From positions 310,001 to 374,000 of the forward strand of contig MU867095.1 in assembly GCA_033725935.1 (NCBI GenBank): a stretch of 64,000 nucleotides of DNA, in the 5' to 3' direction. The notes beneath the pieces were generated by a model, which saw nothing but the letters and a program-made list of their open reading frames with translations, made no database searches and was not told where the DNA came from. This document shows, one piece after another, positions 1-10,877 of the stretch; the stretch's first letter is position 1, and the number at the start of each line of letters is the position of its first letter. This DNA comes from Cladorrhinum sp. PSN259. Lineage: Eukaryota > Ascomycota > Sordariomycetes > Sordariales > Podosporaceae. The position numbers were made by a program, and so were the translations under genes.

Positions 1-360
1 AGCCAGTCCTGCCTCCCATCCCACAACGACAAGCCAGTCCACGAAGCCAGAACCGATAAGCCCAAAAAAAAGTCTAAGGAGGAGCACAGAACACCCGTCA
101 CAGTGGAACAGAAGGAGCAACACGGTCGTTTGTACAAGGTCATCCTGCTGTTGCGGTTTATCTTGGCCCGACCCGACTGCCCGTCTATCCAACTGCTCGG
201 ATTTCCCTCTGCCAAAAACTTTAAGCAGTGAATCATCAACCTTTTTGGACTGGCTTTTTCCGAGACCCCAGCACTGTAGAGATACTTCTGATATTTACTG
301 CACATTCTCCAATTTTATCACTCGCAGCAACTGACCGCTTCAACGATCAACAGATTCACA
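1..360. promoter_or_regulatory. Upstream region and 5' leader of the Ecm33-like gene
   Basis: No gene is seen here. The stretch lies directly upstream of the start codon at 361 and probably holds the promoter and 5' leader of the cell-wall gene. The last 150 bases are rich in C, T and A, as in fungal 5' leaders, and the start context is CACAATG. No clear TATA box was found. Confidence 0.4.
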
Positions 361-1693
361 ATGCTCGTCAAGACTCTTCTTCCCGCCTTCGTGGCGATTG
401 GCTCTGCCATGGGTGAGTGCAGCTCGTTCTCCAAAGTATTCATCCAGAGGATTGCGTAACTAACTTCAGCTTTCCACCAGCCCAAACCCCAACCGCTACC
501 TGCTCGGCAACCGGCGGTCAGGCCACCATCAATAGCCAGGCTGATGCCGGCCAGTACTCCAACTGCAAGAAGATTTCCGGCAACGTTATCATTGGACCCA
601 ATGCGCCAGGTAACATTGATCTTTCCGGCCCCTCAGAGATCACTGGTGACCTCAAGGTCCTTAACAACGGTGCCATTGAGAGATTCTCTAGCAGCGACCT
701 CACGACTGTTGGTGGTGCTTTCGAGATGAAGAACGTCACCAAGCTCATCTCCATCAGCCTCCCCAAGCTCAACTCCGTCAAGACGCTCACTTGGCAATCC
801 CTTACCCGTCTCGAGACGATTGACCTTGCCGTCACTAAGGCTGAGGAGGTCAGCGTCAGCGACACCTTCCTCAAGAGCTTGAAGGGCCTTGATGTCACCA
901 GCGTTAAGAAGCTCGACATCAACAACAACCGCCTCCTCACCACCTTCACCAGCTCTCTCGCCAACCTTGGCGACACCCTCAACATTCAGGCCAACGGTAT
1001 TGGTCTTGACGTTTCGCTCCCCAACCTCATCTGGATTGCCAACATGACCATTGCCAACGTCACCAGGTTCTCCGTTCCCTCGCTCGCTGTTGTCAATGGC
1101 TCTGCCCGCTTCGACTCCAACTACTTCTCCTCGTTCTCTGCCCCCAATCTTACCGAGACCCAGTCCGGTGATATCTCTTTCGTCGGCAACGGCAACCTCG
1201 CCAACGTCACCTTCCCCAAGCTCGAGCGCATTGGTGGCGGTCTTCTCATCGCCAACAACACTGAGCTCTCTGATGTCAATGGTTTCCCCAAGCTCTCATC
1301 CATCGGTGGCGCCGTTAAGCTCCGCGGTTCCTTCAAGAAGTGAGTTTTCACCTTGTAATAATTCTTTTTAGTCTTTTGTCTAACACCATATTTAGGGCTT
1401 CCTTCCCCGCTCTCGAGGATGTCCGTGGTGCCTTCGATGTCTCCTCCACCGAGGATATCTCTGAGGTTTGCAAGGTTTTCGACGAGCAGGCTCCTCAGTC
1501 CCAGGGTGGTAAGGGCCAGATCCAGGGCACCTACTCCTGCACCAGCAACAACAGCCGTGCCAACGAGGATACCAGCGCTGATGGCAGCATCGGTGGCGGC
1601 ACCAGCAACGGCGACTCTGGTGCTGCTGGCGTTGCCCTCAACACCGCTCTGTTCGCTCTCGTTGCTGTTGCCGGTTTCGCCGTTGCTCTCTAA
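361..1693 (+). CDS. ecm33: Ecm33/Sps2-family GPI-anchored cell-wall protein
   Basis: Exons 361-412, 481-1339 and 1396-1693 join in frame to a 402-residue protein, the usual Ecm33 length. Residues 1-18 form a signal peptide (MLVKTLLPAFVAIGSAMA), followed by receptor-L/leucine-rich-like beta-helix repeats of the 'NL..I....N' type. The C-terminus is Ser/Gly-rich and ends in a hydrophobic tail (ALFALVAVAGFAVAL), as expected for a GPI anchor signal. Several N-x-S/T sites suggest N-glycosylation. The first intron has a CTAAC branch site, and only the acceptor at 480 keeps the frame. In yeasts and moulds Ecm33 supports cell-wall integrity and mannoprotein organisation at the cell surface; its exact biochemical role is not known. 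Family call is strong; the exon 1 join is inferred. Confidence 0.9.
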
Positions 1694-2836
1694 GTGATGG
1701 ACGACAATGTTTGGTTACAGCCTTCTGATAGTGTCTGCCGAGGTTGAGGCCGTTTCGGGTACTAAGCAAACATAATCACGTTAAGCCACCCATCGCACAA
1801 ATTCTCTTTTCTCCTCCGAACGAATAGTTTGGAGCTGTTGCTGCCATCTCACCATGGCTGCGCATACCCATCATACACGGCATATCGCATACTGGAACCG
1901 CTAGACTTAATACTCTCTCTATCAAGACGCTGTTTACGAAAAAAATCGTCCCACTTATATCCTGCCGCTGCATTGTTTTCTTTCATTCGTGACACGGTCG
2001 GTTCCCTCAATCATTGCAACAGCACCGCAAGACTTTTTTCATTCAAAGGTCATGAGGTATGAGACAACAGAATGGCGGTGGGCTTTTAGATGTGTTGCGG
2101 GAGAATGAGGTCGGAGAATCAATGGGAGGGTTGCATTCTAAAGCAGCACCTGTGAAAGAAATAAAGGTTCTGAATGGAGGGGCGGGGATGGACAAAACAC
2201 GCAAGTCAAGTTGATCTTGGACAGGAGGAGCAATGGGCAGTTGTTCTGGAGGATGTTAGTACTTAATTAATCTTTTCGGGGTGTGAGCGTTGAAGAAAAA
2301 AGAGGGAGGGATTCGGAGGAAGGAGCAATCTCTCATGGTTTTGTGCCTGTTTTCTAGCGGCGTTTTGTTATGTATGAAATCTCTTATAACGTTGTAATAG
2401 CGATGGGGGCTTGCATGCCACCATGTTGTGCTTAGTTGATCAGTCAGAAGAAGAGTTAGTTGAATTGCAGGTATTGTCTTCGATCGTGATGAGAGAAGTG
2501 TGATTGTGGCCTTGGATACTTGGTCGTGAGTTTTGGGATGTTGTAACTAATCCTTGAATGCTTCAACAGGAAACGATACGATATTTCTTGGGTCTTCATT
2601 GCGTTTTGAGTTGTTCCAACGGCCTAGTTAAAGAGGTTCTGTCTTTGAATGAGGATATTTTATCTATCGGTTTGGAGCCATATTTGTGTGTAAAACGGCT
2701 TTGCAAAGGAGACGATGGTGCCCCTCGCTGTGTCTCCAAAGAGTTCTTTGTTAAACGAACTGACTGACAGCTGTTTGCAGAGGGAAAAAAAAATCTATCA
2801 TGAATTCTTGTTAAAAATAAACTGAGTAATAATAGT

Positions 2837-2864
2837 TAGGTAGGTAGGTAGGTAGGTAGGTAGG
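2837..2864. repeat. (TAGG)7 microsatellite
   Basis: Seven uninterrupted TAGG units, ended by TAAC. It lies in the intergenic region downstream of the Ecm33-like gene, so length variation would not alter a protein. Confidence 0.95.
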
Positions 2865-3236
2865 TAACGTAGTAAAATAGGTAGTTGAAATGTTCCACCT
2901 CTAATGGGCTAGTTTAATTTTGTCATGATTTCGGCTCTAACCTCTGGAAAAAAAAAACTGGTTTCTGGATGGGGCTTAAGAAGAAGATGATGTGATATTT
3001 GGGAGATAATTGGTAATTAAGTAGATGGTAAAATTTGGAAGTGGGGGGTTTGTTGGAGTTTGAAAGATGGCGGTTATTTGAGTGGATGTGTAGATGAGTG
3101 AGAAGGGAGGAGTTTGTTATGATATTTTTGTTTTTGGGGTGATTTTCCAATGTTGGCTGGAACTTTGTTATGGTTTTCGTCGTGTCAGATTTCCAAAACT
3201 AGCTGATGCTTTCTATAACCAGATATGAAGGATTGG

Positions 3237-3263
3237 ATTATTATTATTATTATTATTATTATA
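3237..3263. repeat. (ATT)n microsatellite
   Basis: About nine ATT units followed by a short TA stretch, in the same AT-rich intergenic region. Confidence 0.95.
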
Positions 3264-3619
3264 TATCTATTGATTTCGACCCCCCTAGTTATGCTAGATT
3301 CGATGATTCTTGTCCATGTATGATGGAAAATGGGATTTGGTAAGCTCAAGCAGGCAGGCAGCGTGGGTCTATCTCGATGAGAAGAGCAGGGTATGAATTA
3401 GATAGCTTATTGTCTCGCCCTTCTCTCTTCATCCTTCGGTCCGCTACGTAAATGTGTGCAACAGTTCCATCTTGTGTCCAGAACAGGCCTCGTAGCCGTG
3501 TGATCCTCTACTCATGGACGTATAAAACTCTCGTGTCCACCATGCCACCACATATGTTTACTTCCTGGGCCTAACTAGTCATAGAAAGTAGAGTTTCGCC
3601 CGCTCTCCTGTTCCATCAG

Positions 3620-5303
3620 TCACTCATACTCGCCCTTCTCAAACGTTTCCTCATCAAAAAACTTTGCCTCAAGTGTATTCCCGTTGAATACCCGTCCTTG
3701 CAAAGCATTAACCGCCTAAACTTCATGTCAGTACATAATCATTAGGACACCTCCTTTTTTCCATATGTTGAACTTACTCTTAATGCAGAAACACCCTCAA
3801 CAAACTTGATAAACACCCTCCTGCCCCCATTCCCATCCCCATTTCCATCAGTGCCAACCTCAAACTTGACCCTCTCAACCCGTCCATACTTCTCCCCACA
3901 TTCCTCGCCAATCTCCTGCCCGAGTCCAGCTTCGATCTCTTCCTCCAAGTTCTCCATATTATCCAGCATCTTACTCAACACAATCACTGTGCTCATCTTG
4001 CCGAACCCACCACCGCCACCACCACCACCCTCCTCCTTCGTGGCGGTAGTATTAGGCGCAGCTTTAGGTGCAATGATCCTTCCTTGTCCTTTTGGTTCGG
4101 CGTACCCTCCACCTTCACTATCTGGCTTCTTGCGGCGCTTGATGGTTTCCACCCTCAAAGCTGTGGTTATTCCAGAGTTTGAGGCTCCTAGGCCGGTACC
4201 GGCTGTCCAGCCGTATTTGGTCATTAATTTCTTGGCGAATGCTCGGCCGCGGGTCTTTTCTGGGAGTGATGCCGCACCGCCATTATTGTTTTCTGGGATC
4301 GGGATAGAAGAGTAGTTCACTTCGGTGTCTGAGTCGAGGGACATGGCATCGTCGTCTTTTTCTGCTGGAGGTGGTGGAGGGGGTGGTGGTGAGTAACGGA
4401 CAGGGGCGCGCGAGATCGTTGCGGTATCTTCTGCCGCTGGTGGCGGCGGTGGAGGGGGAGGAGGTGCTGGTGCTGGTTGAAACATATTGGAGAGCGCTAA
4501 TCGGCGGGTGTAGGCGTCGTCGCCTGTTAAGTCGTCCGGTACTGGTGCTGCGGCGGGAGCGCGTGGAGGAGAGCGAGGTGGCGGAGCAAAGTTGAACGAG
4601 GCGGGAGGTGCGAATTGGTCTGTTTGTAAGTATGGTCAGTAAGTGACTGGAATAAGAGGAAGGGGGGAGGCCACGTACTGCCTAGACCCATTCTCGGCCG
4701 TTCGTCCTCTTCGTCACTGTAACTCTTCTCTCTGCTCCGTCTGCGATGGGCGTATAAAACTGCTTTCCACTCGCGAACCTCCCGTATCCTTTCCTCGCTG
4801 CGTAAATATTCTTCCACGTTGGTTGGCCTGGTGGGGTCGTATATCTCGTCCCAGTCTGTCTCTATTTGTTGTTCGCCAGCCTTTTTCTTCTTCTTTCTGC
4901 GGCCGCCACGCTGGCGCCTCTCTCGTTCTGCGTAACCATAGTCATCGTCTTCTGCAGCTGCCCAATCGGCTAGGGTACTTCGAGGTTGTGCGGGAGCGAC
5001 AGGCGCTGCCGTGTTGGTGCTCGGGGTTGACGAAGGCGCTGCTGATGCTGCGGCAGCGGGCGAGACTGCTGGAGGGGCTTTAGGAAAGCCAGGTTTTGGT
5101 CTGTTCGGCTGCTTGAGCTGAGGCCGCCGAATGGGTTGGAATTGGAGAGCCGGATTTATAAACTTCTTCGCGGGCGCATCATCTTTGGGTTCGTTGAATT
5201 TGACGGGTTCGCGCGAGATGGATGCCGAGCCGTCTGTAGACTCCAGAAGATTGGCATAAAGGGACATGCCGCCACCCGCAGGCGGTGGAGGTGGTGCTGC
5301 CAT
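3620..5303 (-). CDS. SPF45/RBM17-type splicing factor (G-patch plus UHM)
   Basis: Exons (minus) 5303-4679, 4619-3778 and 3715-3620 join to 520 residues. The last exon encodes only 31 residues and is needed to finish the RRM. The N-terminal half is disordered, with Pro- and Lys-rich tracts and long proline runs near 258-268 and 286-293. A G-patch lies at about 331-375 (AFAKKLMTKYGWTAGTGLG) and a C-terminal RRM at 418-520. The loop RVF at 497-499 matches the R-x-F signature of U2AF-homology motifs, which bind tryptophan-containing ligand motifs in SF1, U2AF65 or SF3B1. SPF45 proteins act in 3' splice-site choice in the nucleus; the plant DRT111 name belongs to the same family. The gene runs in tandem with the Prp2-like helicase gene upstream. 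Confidence 0.88.
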
Positions 5304-5653
5304 TGCCTTTGCGTGTCTCGAGAGTGCGCGTCGTTATGGAATCCAGCGGATTTGTTGTCAAATGGAAGTTGGCGCAAACGTTAAGTTGCAAGTTCAGCCT
5401 TGTACGCGAGGCCGAAATCAAAGCTCCAAATGAATGCGGAGCGGCGCTGAGGGTGGGGCTAACCTACTGTATTCGACTGTCTTACACTTACACACACCCG
5501 CGTGAATGACCTCTCCGATCATGAAAGAGGACGTGTCTGCTGAAACAGCATAAATCAAGAGATATTCAATGGGTATATATTAGACCTTCAGTCGAGCCTA
5601 ATACTCACAAACTGCCACCCACCAGAAATACCACACAGATACCTGACTATCCA
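5304..5653. promoter_or_regulatory. Short spacer upstream of the SPF45-like gene
   Basis: A 350 bp gap between the start of the SPF45-like gene and the stop of the Prp2-like gene, both on the minus strand. It must hold the 3' end of the helicase transcript and the promoter of the SPF45-like gene. No specific motif stands out. Confidence 0.5.
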
Positions 5654-8419
5654 TTATTTCCTTTCCTTGGGCATCTTCCTCCCCTCCAAAGCCTCCACGT
5701 CTCCCTTTTCATAATAATGTCCGCCAAATTCAGTCAACCACTTGCTCTCAATCGGAATAACACTCCTTACAAACTCCTTGCTCGTCACAACCAGCTCATG
5801 ATAAATTATCACCCTCGGGGGCGGGTCGATACCCTTGACCACGCTGCTCGGGTGCACATACACCGTCATATTATTCTTTAGCGTCCTGTATCCGTCTCCA
5901 CCTCTATTCAGCCTCGCCGCGTTGAGGAAGAACGCAGACGTCAACGCCCTCAGTACGGGTGTGATATTTGATACGCCTCCACAAGTCGACTCCGATCCTT
6001 CAAGAATACGATCACACAATTTGGCCAGTTGGTCACGAACATCGCGGGCTCGAGTGAGTGATCGTTGTGTCAAGAAGTTTTCTTTGGCCCAGATGGGTGA
6101 GTAGTCTGAGTCGACCCATTGGTTGTAGATATTGAGCAACGTTAGATGGTCGCCGCCGTCCTTAACCGTGAATCTGGATCTGGCCGAGTCGGCAAGCAGC
6201 TTCTTGTCCTTTGGCCGGAAAAAGAGAGTTGCCGACTCCCCAAGCATAGATACGATCGTTAGTATTTCAGAAACACACTCTTCTGATGTGGCTGCGATGA
6301 GAGCCTTAGCCAGCATAGGTTCGGCTGGGAACTCGCCCATTTGTCGCCCTACCCGAGTCAGGGCACCGGCTGAATTAAGTGCACCGAGGGCGTAGAGCAT
6401 ATTGAGAGACTTGATGAGTAGTTCGGTAGGCGGGGGATCCAGAAAGTCGAAGCCAAGAAGGTCGTCGATACCGAGGGCTTTCAGTTGAAGGACCACACTC
6501 GAGAGAGAGGTGCGTTGGATCTCAGGTGTGGGTGATTCGTCCATTTCGGAGAGGTAGGCGAACTTGGTGTAGAGCCGGAAGCATTTACCGGGACGCACAC
6601 GACCAGCACGACCCATACGCTGATTTGCTGCCGCTCGTGAGCAAGGAACAACGGCGAGCGTCGATTGCCCCGTTGTGCCAACTGGGCTGAAGGTGTTTTC
6701 TTTTACGTAGCCGCAGTCGATGACATAAACCACACCATCGATGGTGAGGGACGTCTCGGCAATATTTGTCGAAAATACAACCTTCCTAGCTTTAGGGGGT
6801 GTTGGTTCGAAAATCTTTGCTTGGAGTTCTGACGGCATGTTGGCGTAAATTGGCAGAGCAATGATTTCTGGCACTCGACTCCCAAGCTTCCGTTTAATCT
6901 CCTCAACGCGCTCGCAAGCCTGATCAATTTCTTCTTGGCCGGTCAAGAATACAAGGATAGCGCCCTCAGGTTGCGTTGCATGAATCTGAAAGACGGTTAC
7001 CAAAGCGGCATCCAAGTAGTTGCTTTCGGGAGCACTGGTATAGTAGACTTCGACAGGGTGGACTCTCCCTGGTACGTTGAAGATGGGTGCGTCGTCAAAG
7101 TAAGAACTGAATTTTTCGGCATTGAGAGTGGCGGACGAGATGATAAGCTTCAGTTCTGGCCTGGCACGCGTGAGATCCTTGATCAGAGCCAGCAAAATAT
7201 CGGTATGGACCGTTCTTTCGTGAGCTTCGTCAATCATGACTGCCGAGTAGCCCTCCAATGTCGGTGATGTTACCATCTCTCGAAGAAGCATACCATCCGT
7301 CATATACTTGAGAATCGTCTTATCACTGGTGCAGTCCTCAAATCGAATTGAGTAGCCAACTTCCTTGCCCACCTTCACCCCCATTTCATCAGCCACACGG
7401 GCTGCAACACTCATGGCAGCAACTCGACGTGGTTGGGTACATGCAACTTTCATGCCGTCCTTGGTGAAGCCGGCCTCGTGAAGATATTGGGGTATCTGTG
7501 TTGTTTTACCTGAACCAGTCTCACCAACCAGAATAAGAACCTGATATTCCTTGATAGCGTCCATGAATGCGTCACGGTATGCGTATACTGGTAGGCTCTT
7601 CCGGACATCTTGGATTGATTTTGCTGCCCTTTCAGCTTCTTCAATCCTAGCCTTCAGTATCCTCTGTTCCTGGGTCAAGCCGTCGGCCGGTGGGGCATAT
7701 TTTGCGGCATCTCTAACGAACGAGATGGCATCTTCATCCAACAAAAAGTCGTATTCGCCCCCATCCTCTCGCTCCCGGCCCTGGATTTGAGCCTTAGCCT
7801 TGACCGTCTGTTCCCGTTCCCAATCTTCGTATTCGGTGATATGTTTCTCGTTGCCAAATTCGTCCCTCTCAACGTGGCGTGTGTAAAGCGCATTCTCCTT
7901 TTTTTTACTATCGGCGCCGTACTGGTCGGGGAGGCGGTAACCGTCCTGGTAGTCGTCGATGCGCAGCCGCTCCTCGGCCAGCCGTAGGATTTCACGGTTC
8001 TTGGCAAAGTCGGCCTTTTCCCTCTCTGATAGTCGGACACCAGACCTCAGCTCTGCTGTTTCCTCGGCGACTTGTTTCCGTAGGAGGGCGAGCTTCTCAG
8101 TCTCTCGCTTGGCCAGATATTGCTGTCGTGACTTGAGTCTGAGGTCGGTCACTTTTGAATCATCACGTCGCGAATCTGTACGACTTGGCTTTGAGGCGCC
8201 ACTGTCTTTCCCGTGTGGTGATCTTGATCTTGATCTTGAGCGATGATGTCGAGGGGAGTCATCATCATCATGTCGTCGGCTCTTGTGGCGGCGTGGGGAT
8301 CGCGATCGCGACCGATCGCGTTTCCTTTCTCTCCTGGCGCTATCTTTGTTTTCCCTACTTCTGGATGGAGCAGTGGGCTCATCGTCCATAGGGACGAATG
8401 CGTATCGTTTTGAAGCCAT
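5654..8419 (-). CDS. prp2: DEAH-box spliceosomal RNA helicase Prp2/DHX16
   Basis: One uninterrupted 921-codon frame. The N-terminus (20-90) is an Arg/Ser/Asp-rich RS-like tail. It is followed by a charged helical region and the EYDFLLDEDAISFV segment typical of the Prp2/Cdc28/DHX16 branch. Helicase motifs are intact: GETGSGKT at 299-306, DEAH at 397-400, SAT at 429-431 and QRMGRAGR at 600-607. HA2 and OB-fold regions follow. Prp2 uses ATP to remodel the assembled spliceosome just before the first transesterification, acting with a G-patch partner (Spp2). The length is close to fission yeast Cdc28 and shorter than human DHX16. No intron is needed, unlike its neighbours. It faces the CoA-ligase gene across a 0.9 kb divergent promoter. 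Confidence 0.93.
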   Translation of the reverse strand: MASKRYAFVPMDDEPTAPSRSRENKDSARRERKRDRSRSRSPRRHKSRRHDDDDSPRHHRSRSRSRSPHGKDSGASKPSRTDSRRDDSKVTDLRLKSRQQYLAKRETEKLALLRKQVAEETAELRSGVRLSEREKADFAKNREILRLAEERLRIDDYQDGYRLPDQYGADSKKKENALYTRHVERDEFGNEKHITEYEDWEREQTVKAKAQIQGREREDGGEYDFLLDEDAISFVRDAAKYAPPADGLTQEQRILKARIEEAERAAKSIQDVRKSLPVYAYRDAFMDAIKEYQVLILVGETGSGKTTQIPQYLHEAGFTKDGMKVACTQPRRVAAMSVAARVADEMGVKVGKEVGYSIRFEDCTSDKTILKYMTDGMLLREMVTSPTLEGYSAVMIDEAHERTVHTDILLALIKDLTRARPELKLIISSATLNAEKFSSYFDDAPIFNVPGRVHPVEVYYTSAPESNYLDAALVTVFQIHATQPEGAILVFLTGQEEIDQACERVEEIKRKLGSRVPEIIALPIYANMPSELQAKIFEPTPPKARKVVFSTNIAETSLTIDGVVYVIDCGYVKENTFSPVGTTGQSTLAVVPCSRAAANQRMGRAGRVRPGKCFRLYTKFAYLSEMDESPTPEIQRTSLSSVVLQLKALGIDDLLGFDFLDPPPTELLIKSLNMLYALGALNSAGALTRVGRQMGEFPAEPMLAKALIAATSEECVSEILTIVSMLGESATLFFRPKDKKLLADSARSRFTVKDGGDHLTLLNIYNQWVDSDYSPIWAKENFLTQRSLTRARDVRDQLAKLCDRILEGSESTCGGVSNITPVLRALTSAFFLNAARLNRGGDGYRTLKNNMTVYVHPSSVVKGIDPPPRVIIYHELVVTSKEFVRSVIPIESKWLTEFGGHYYEKGDVEALEGRKMPKERK

Positions 8420-9323
8420 GTTTGTTGTCCAGTTTGCTCTGCAGTTGATGGAAATAGAGGCAGCCGCGCACCTGGGGAGTCCAAATCCTTATCTTATCGG
8501 CGCTGGCTTGCATAAATGCACAGAGCCCCTGCTACCTATAAATATCTAGACTAGTATTAACCGTCCCGCATCTGAAAATGATCACCTCAGACGCCAAAAG
8601 GCAAAGATGGGTGCGAAAGAGGGTGGTCGATCCAGAGGTAAATGGTAATTAAGTCATTTTGGGAACAGCATTGGTCTAAAGTCTATGTATGCATACCTAA
8701 GAGGGGCTAGAAAGAGAGGTTTGAAGGCACTCATGGTTAGGGTTAAGGATTGGAACGGCCATTCGGGACAAGGCTCGAATGTAAGCTGCCGTTACCCACC
8801 GGTGTCGGGAACCAACCTCCGTTTGGTGGGGGAAGATGCCGAATATCCATGCATGAGAGACAGGAGCACCATCGAGTAGACGTTTTCGTTGGAGTTTTTC
8901 TTCTTTTGAATAGGAGCAAGAGATATTCCTGTATTTGTATTTGAATCGGCCAAGTGAGAGCAAAAGCGACCAAAATAGATGCATTCTAACTTCTGTGACA
9001 CTTGGTTCGGCACAGCATCCATGATAGCTTACATGGTCTCTCTCATGGACCCACTCAATTCGTCTCAAGTCGTTTGAGCTCCGATGACACAATCGCCGTT
9101 ATTTGATAGCACCGCCTCGCCGTGCTCGAGAGTCTAGACCTTGAGCGTCTTCGATTCACAAGAGAAATATTGCCTCAATTCCAATCCTCCGAAAACTGTA
9201 TATGTTTGTCGTACTCTGTCATTTACAGTCTATTTTAACTTACCGCTGTGATACCCCGTACTTTCATTTTCATTGGACAATTGGTCAAAGTCTCACCCAT
9301 TTGCAAACAGACTTGCAGACACC
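8420..9323. promoter_or_regulatory. Divergent promoter, Prp2-like / Pcs60-like genes
   Basis: This 0.9 kb stretch separates two start codons that face away from each other, so it should drive both genes. It holds a telomere-like GGTTAGGGTTAAGG at 8735-8748. The overlapping short frames have no recognisable features. The sequence before 9324 is rich in C and T and ends CACCATGACC. Confidence 0.5.
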
Positions 9324-10877
9324 ATGACCGCGACGACCCTACAGTCGGCCATTCAAGGCGCGCCCAGCTCTGTGGCTGTTATTGTGCCATCGAAGCCCAA
9401 CGCTCTAACGGTCACTTATAAAGACCTCGTGGCTGAGGTCACGTCTTTCCAGAAGAAGCTCGCTGCCATCGGCATCGCCCAAGGATCCCCTGTCTCCATC
9501 GCCACCGTAAACTCATATGAGTTTATCGTCTCCTTCCTCGCTGCCTCATGGCAGCGCGGGATCGCCGCGCCCCTGAACCCAGCCTATAAGCAGGAAGAGT
9601 TCGAATTCTACATTGACGATGTCAAAACCGCTATCATCCTCGTGCCAAAGGGTGCCTATAAAGCCGGCAGCCCCGCCGTCAAGGCCGCTCAGAAGTTCAA
9701 GGCCGCCATCGCCGAGACGTACTGGGATGACACTAAGAATGAGGTAGCCCTCGACGTCAAGGAGCTCGGCCAGCTTCAAGGCAAGCCTGCCCAGTCTCTC
9801 CTGAAGCCTCAGCCTGAGGATGTCGCTCTTATCCTCCACACGAGCGGAACAACCTCTCGCCCAAAAGTTGTCCCCCTTTCTCACCGCAACCTCACCCGAA
9901 CCATGTACAACATCAAGGCCACCTATCAACTCACACCAGAGGACCGCACCATGCTCGTCATGCCCCTCTTCCACGTTCACGGCCTGCTGTGCGGTCTCCT
10001 AGCCCCCCTACTTGCAGGTGGTTCCATGGTTGTGCCAACCAAGTTCTCCGCCAAGGACTTCTGGGTAGATTTCACCACCTACAAAGCGAACTGGTACACC
10101 GCCGTGCCTACCATCCACCAGATCCTGCTCAAGCATCCCACTCCGAACCCCTTGCCCAAGATCCGCTTCATCCGCTCATGCTCCTCCCCTCTGTCCCCAA
10201 CAGTCTTTTATGCCCTTGAAAAGACCTACAACGCTCCAGTATTGGAAGCATACGCCATGACCGAAGCCGCCCACCAAATGACGTCCAACCCCCTCCCGCC
10301 CGCCAAGCGGAAGCCCGGCACCGTCGGAATCGGACAGGGCGTCGAGGTCGTCATTCTCGATGACGCGGGAAACCTGGTCCCTCAAGGACAAGAAGGCGAA
10401 ATTTCCATCAAAGGCGAGAACGTTACTTCGGGATACCTCAACAACCCCGAAGCCAACAAGTCGGCTTTCACCGCGTCGGGATACTTCCGCACTGGCGACC
10501 AAGGCAAACTCGACGAGGATGGCTACGTCGTGATCACGGGCAGAATCAAGGAGCTCATCAACAAGGGAGGCGAGAAGATCTCCCCTATCGAGCTGGATAA
10601 CGTCTTGACTAGACATCCGGCCGTCAGCGAGGCGGTCAGCTTCGCTATTCCCGATGAGATGTACGGCCAGGAAGTAGCTGTTGCTATTGTGTTGAAGCAG
10701 GGACAAAAGGTTGACGGTGAGGAGCTGAAGAAGTGGGCGGGCGAGAAGTTGGCAAAGTTTAAGGTGCCCAAGAAGGTTTACTTTACTGATGTGATGCCCA
10801 AGACTGCCACGGGCAAGATTCAGAGACGCATTGTGGCCGAGGAGATGGTTAAGAAGGAGGGAAGGGCCAAGTTGTAA
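9324..10877 (+). CDS. pcs60: Peroxisomal AMP-dependent CoA ligase, Pcs60/Fat2-like (oxalyl-CoA synthetase type)
   Basis: A single-exon 517-residue ANL-superfamily enzyme. The start at 9324 (CACCATG) is preferred; an in-frame ATG at 9273 would add 17 unconserved residues. The ATP/AMP-binding P-loop is TSGTTSRPK at 173-181. The GYFRTGDQGKLDEDGY hinge region and the C-terminal PKTATGKIQRR with the catalytic lysine are present. The protein ends in AKL, a good PTS1 signal for import into peroxisomes. Members of this group adenylate a short or medium carboxylic acid and load it onto CoA; the yeast and plant orthologues act on oxalate. Family and location are well supported; the substrate is inferred from similarity only. 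Confidence 0.9.
   Translation: MTATTLQSAIQGAPSSVAVIVPSKPNALTVTYKDLVAEVTSFQKKLAAIGIAQGSPVSIATVNSYEFIVSFLAASWQRGIAAPLNPAYKQEEFEFYIDDVKTAIILVPKGAYKAGSPAVKAAQKFKAAIAETYWDDTKNEVALDVKELGQLQGKPAQSLLKPQPEDVALILHTSGTTSRPKVVPLSHRNLTRTMYNIKATYQLTPEDRTMLVMPLFHVHGLLCGLLAPLLAGGSMVVPTKFSAKDFWVDFTTYKANWYTAVPTIHQILLKHPTPNPLPKIRFIRSCSSPLSPTVFYALEKTYNAPVLEAYAMTEAAHQMTSNPLPPAKRKPGTVGIGQGVEVVILDDAGNLVPQGQEGEISIKGENVTSGYLNNPEANKSAFTASGYFRTGDQGKLDEDGYVVITGRIKELINKGGEKISPIELDNVLTRHPAVSEAVSFAIPDEMYGQEVAVAIVLKQGQKVDGEELKKWAGEKLAKFKVPKKVYFTDVMPKTATGKIQRRIVAEEMVKKEGRAKL

Larger units (their letters stand above)
1694..3619. other. Convergent intergenic region, no gene seen
   Basis: This 1.9 kb stretch lies between the 3' ends of the Ecm33-like and SPF45-like genes and should hold both 3' UTRs. 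It is AT-richer than the genes and contains a TAGG tetranucleotide run and an ATT trinucleotide run (listed separately). Short open frames here have no recognisable protein features. Confidence 0.5.

Noticed and set aside
9273..9323. Upstream in-frame ATG of the CoA-ligase gene
   Set aside because: The extra 17 residues would hide the usual N-terminus; the ATG at 9324 has the CACC context.
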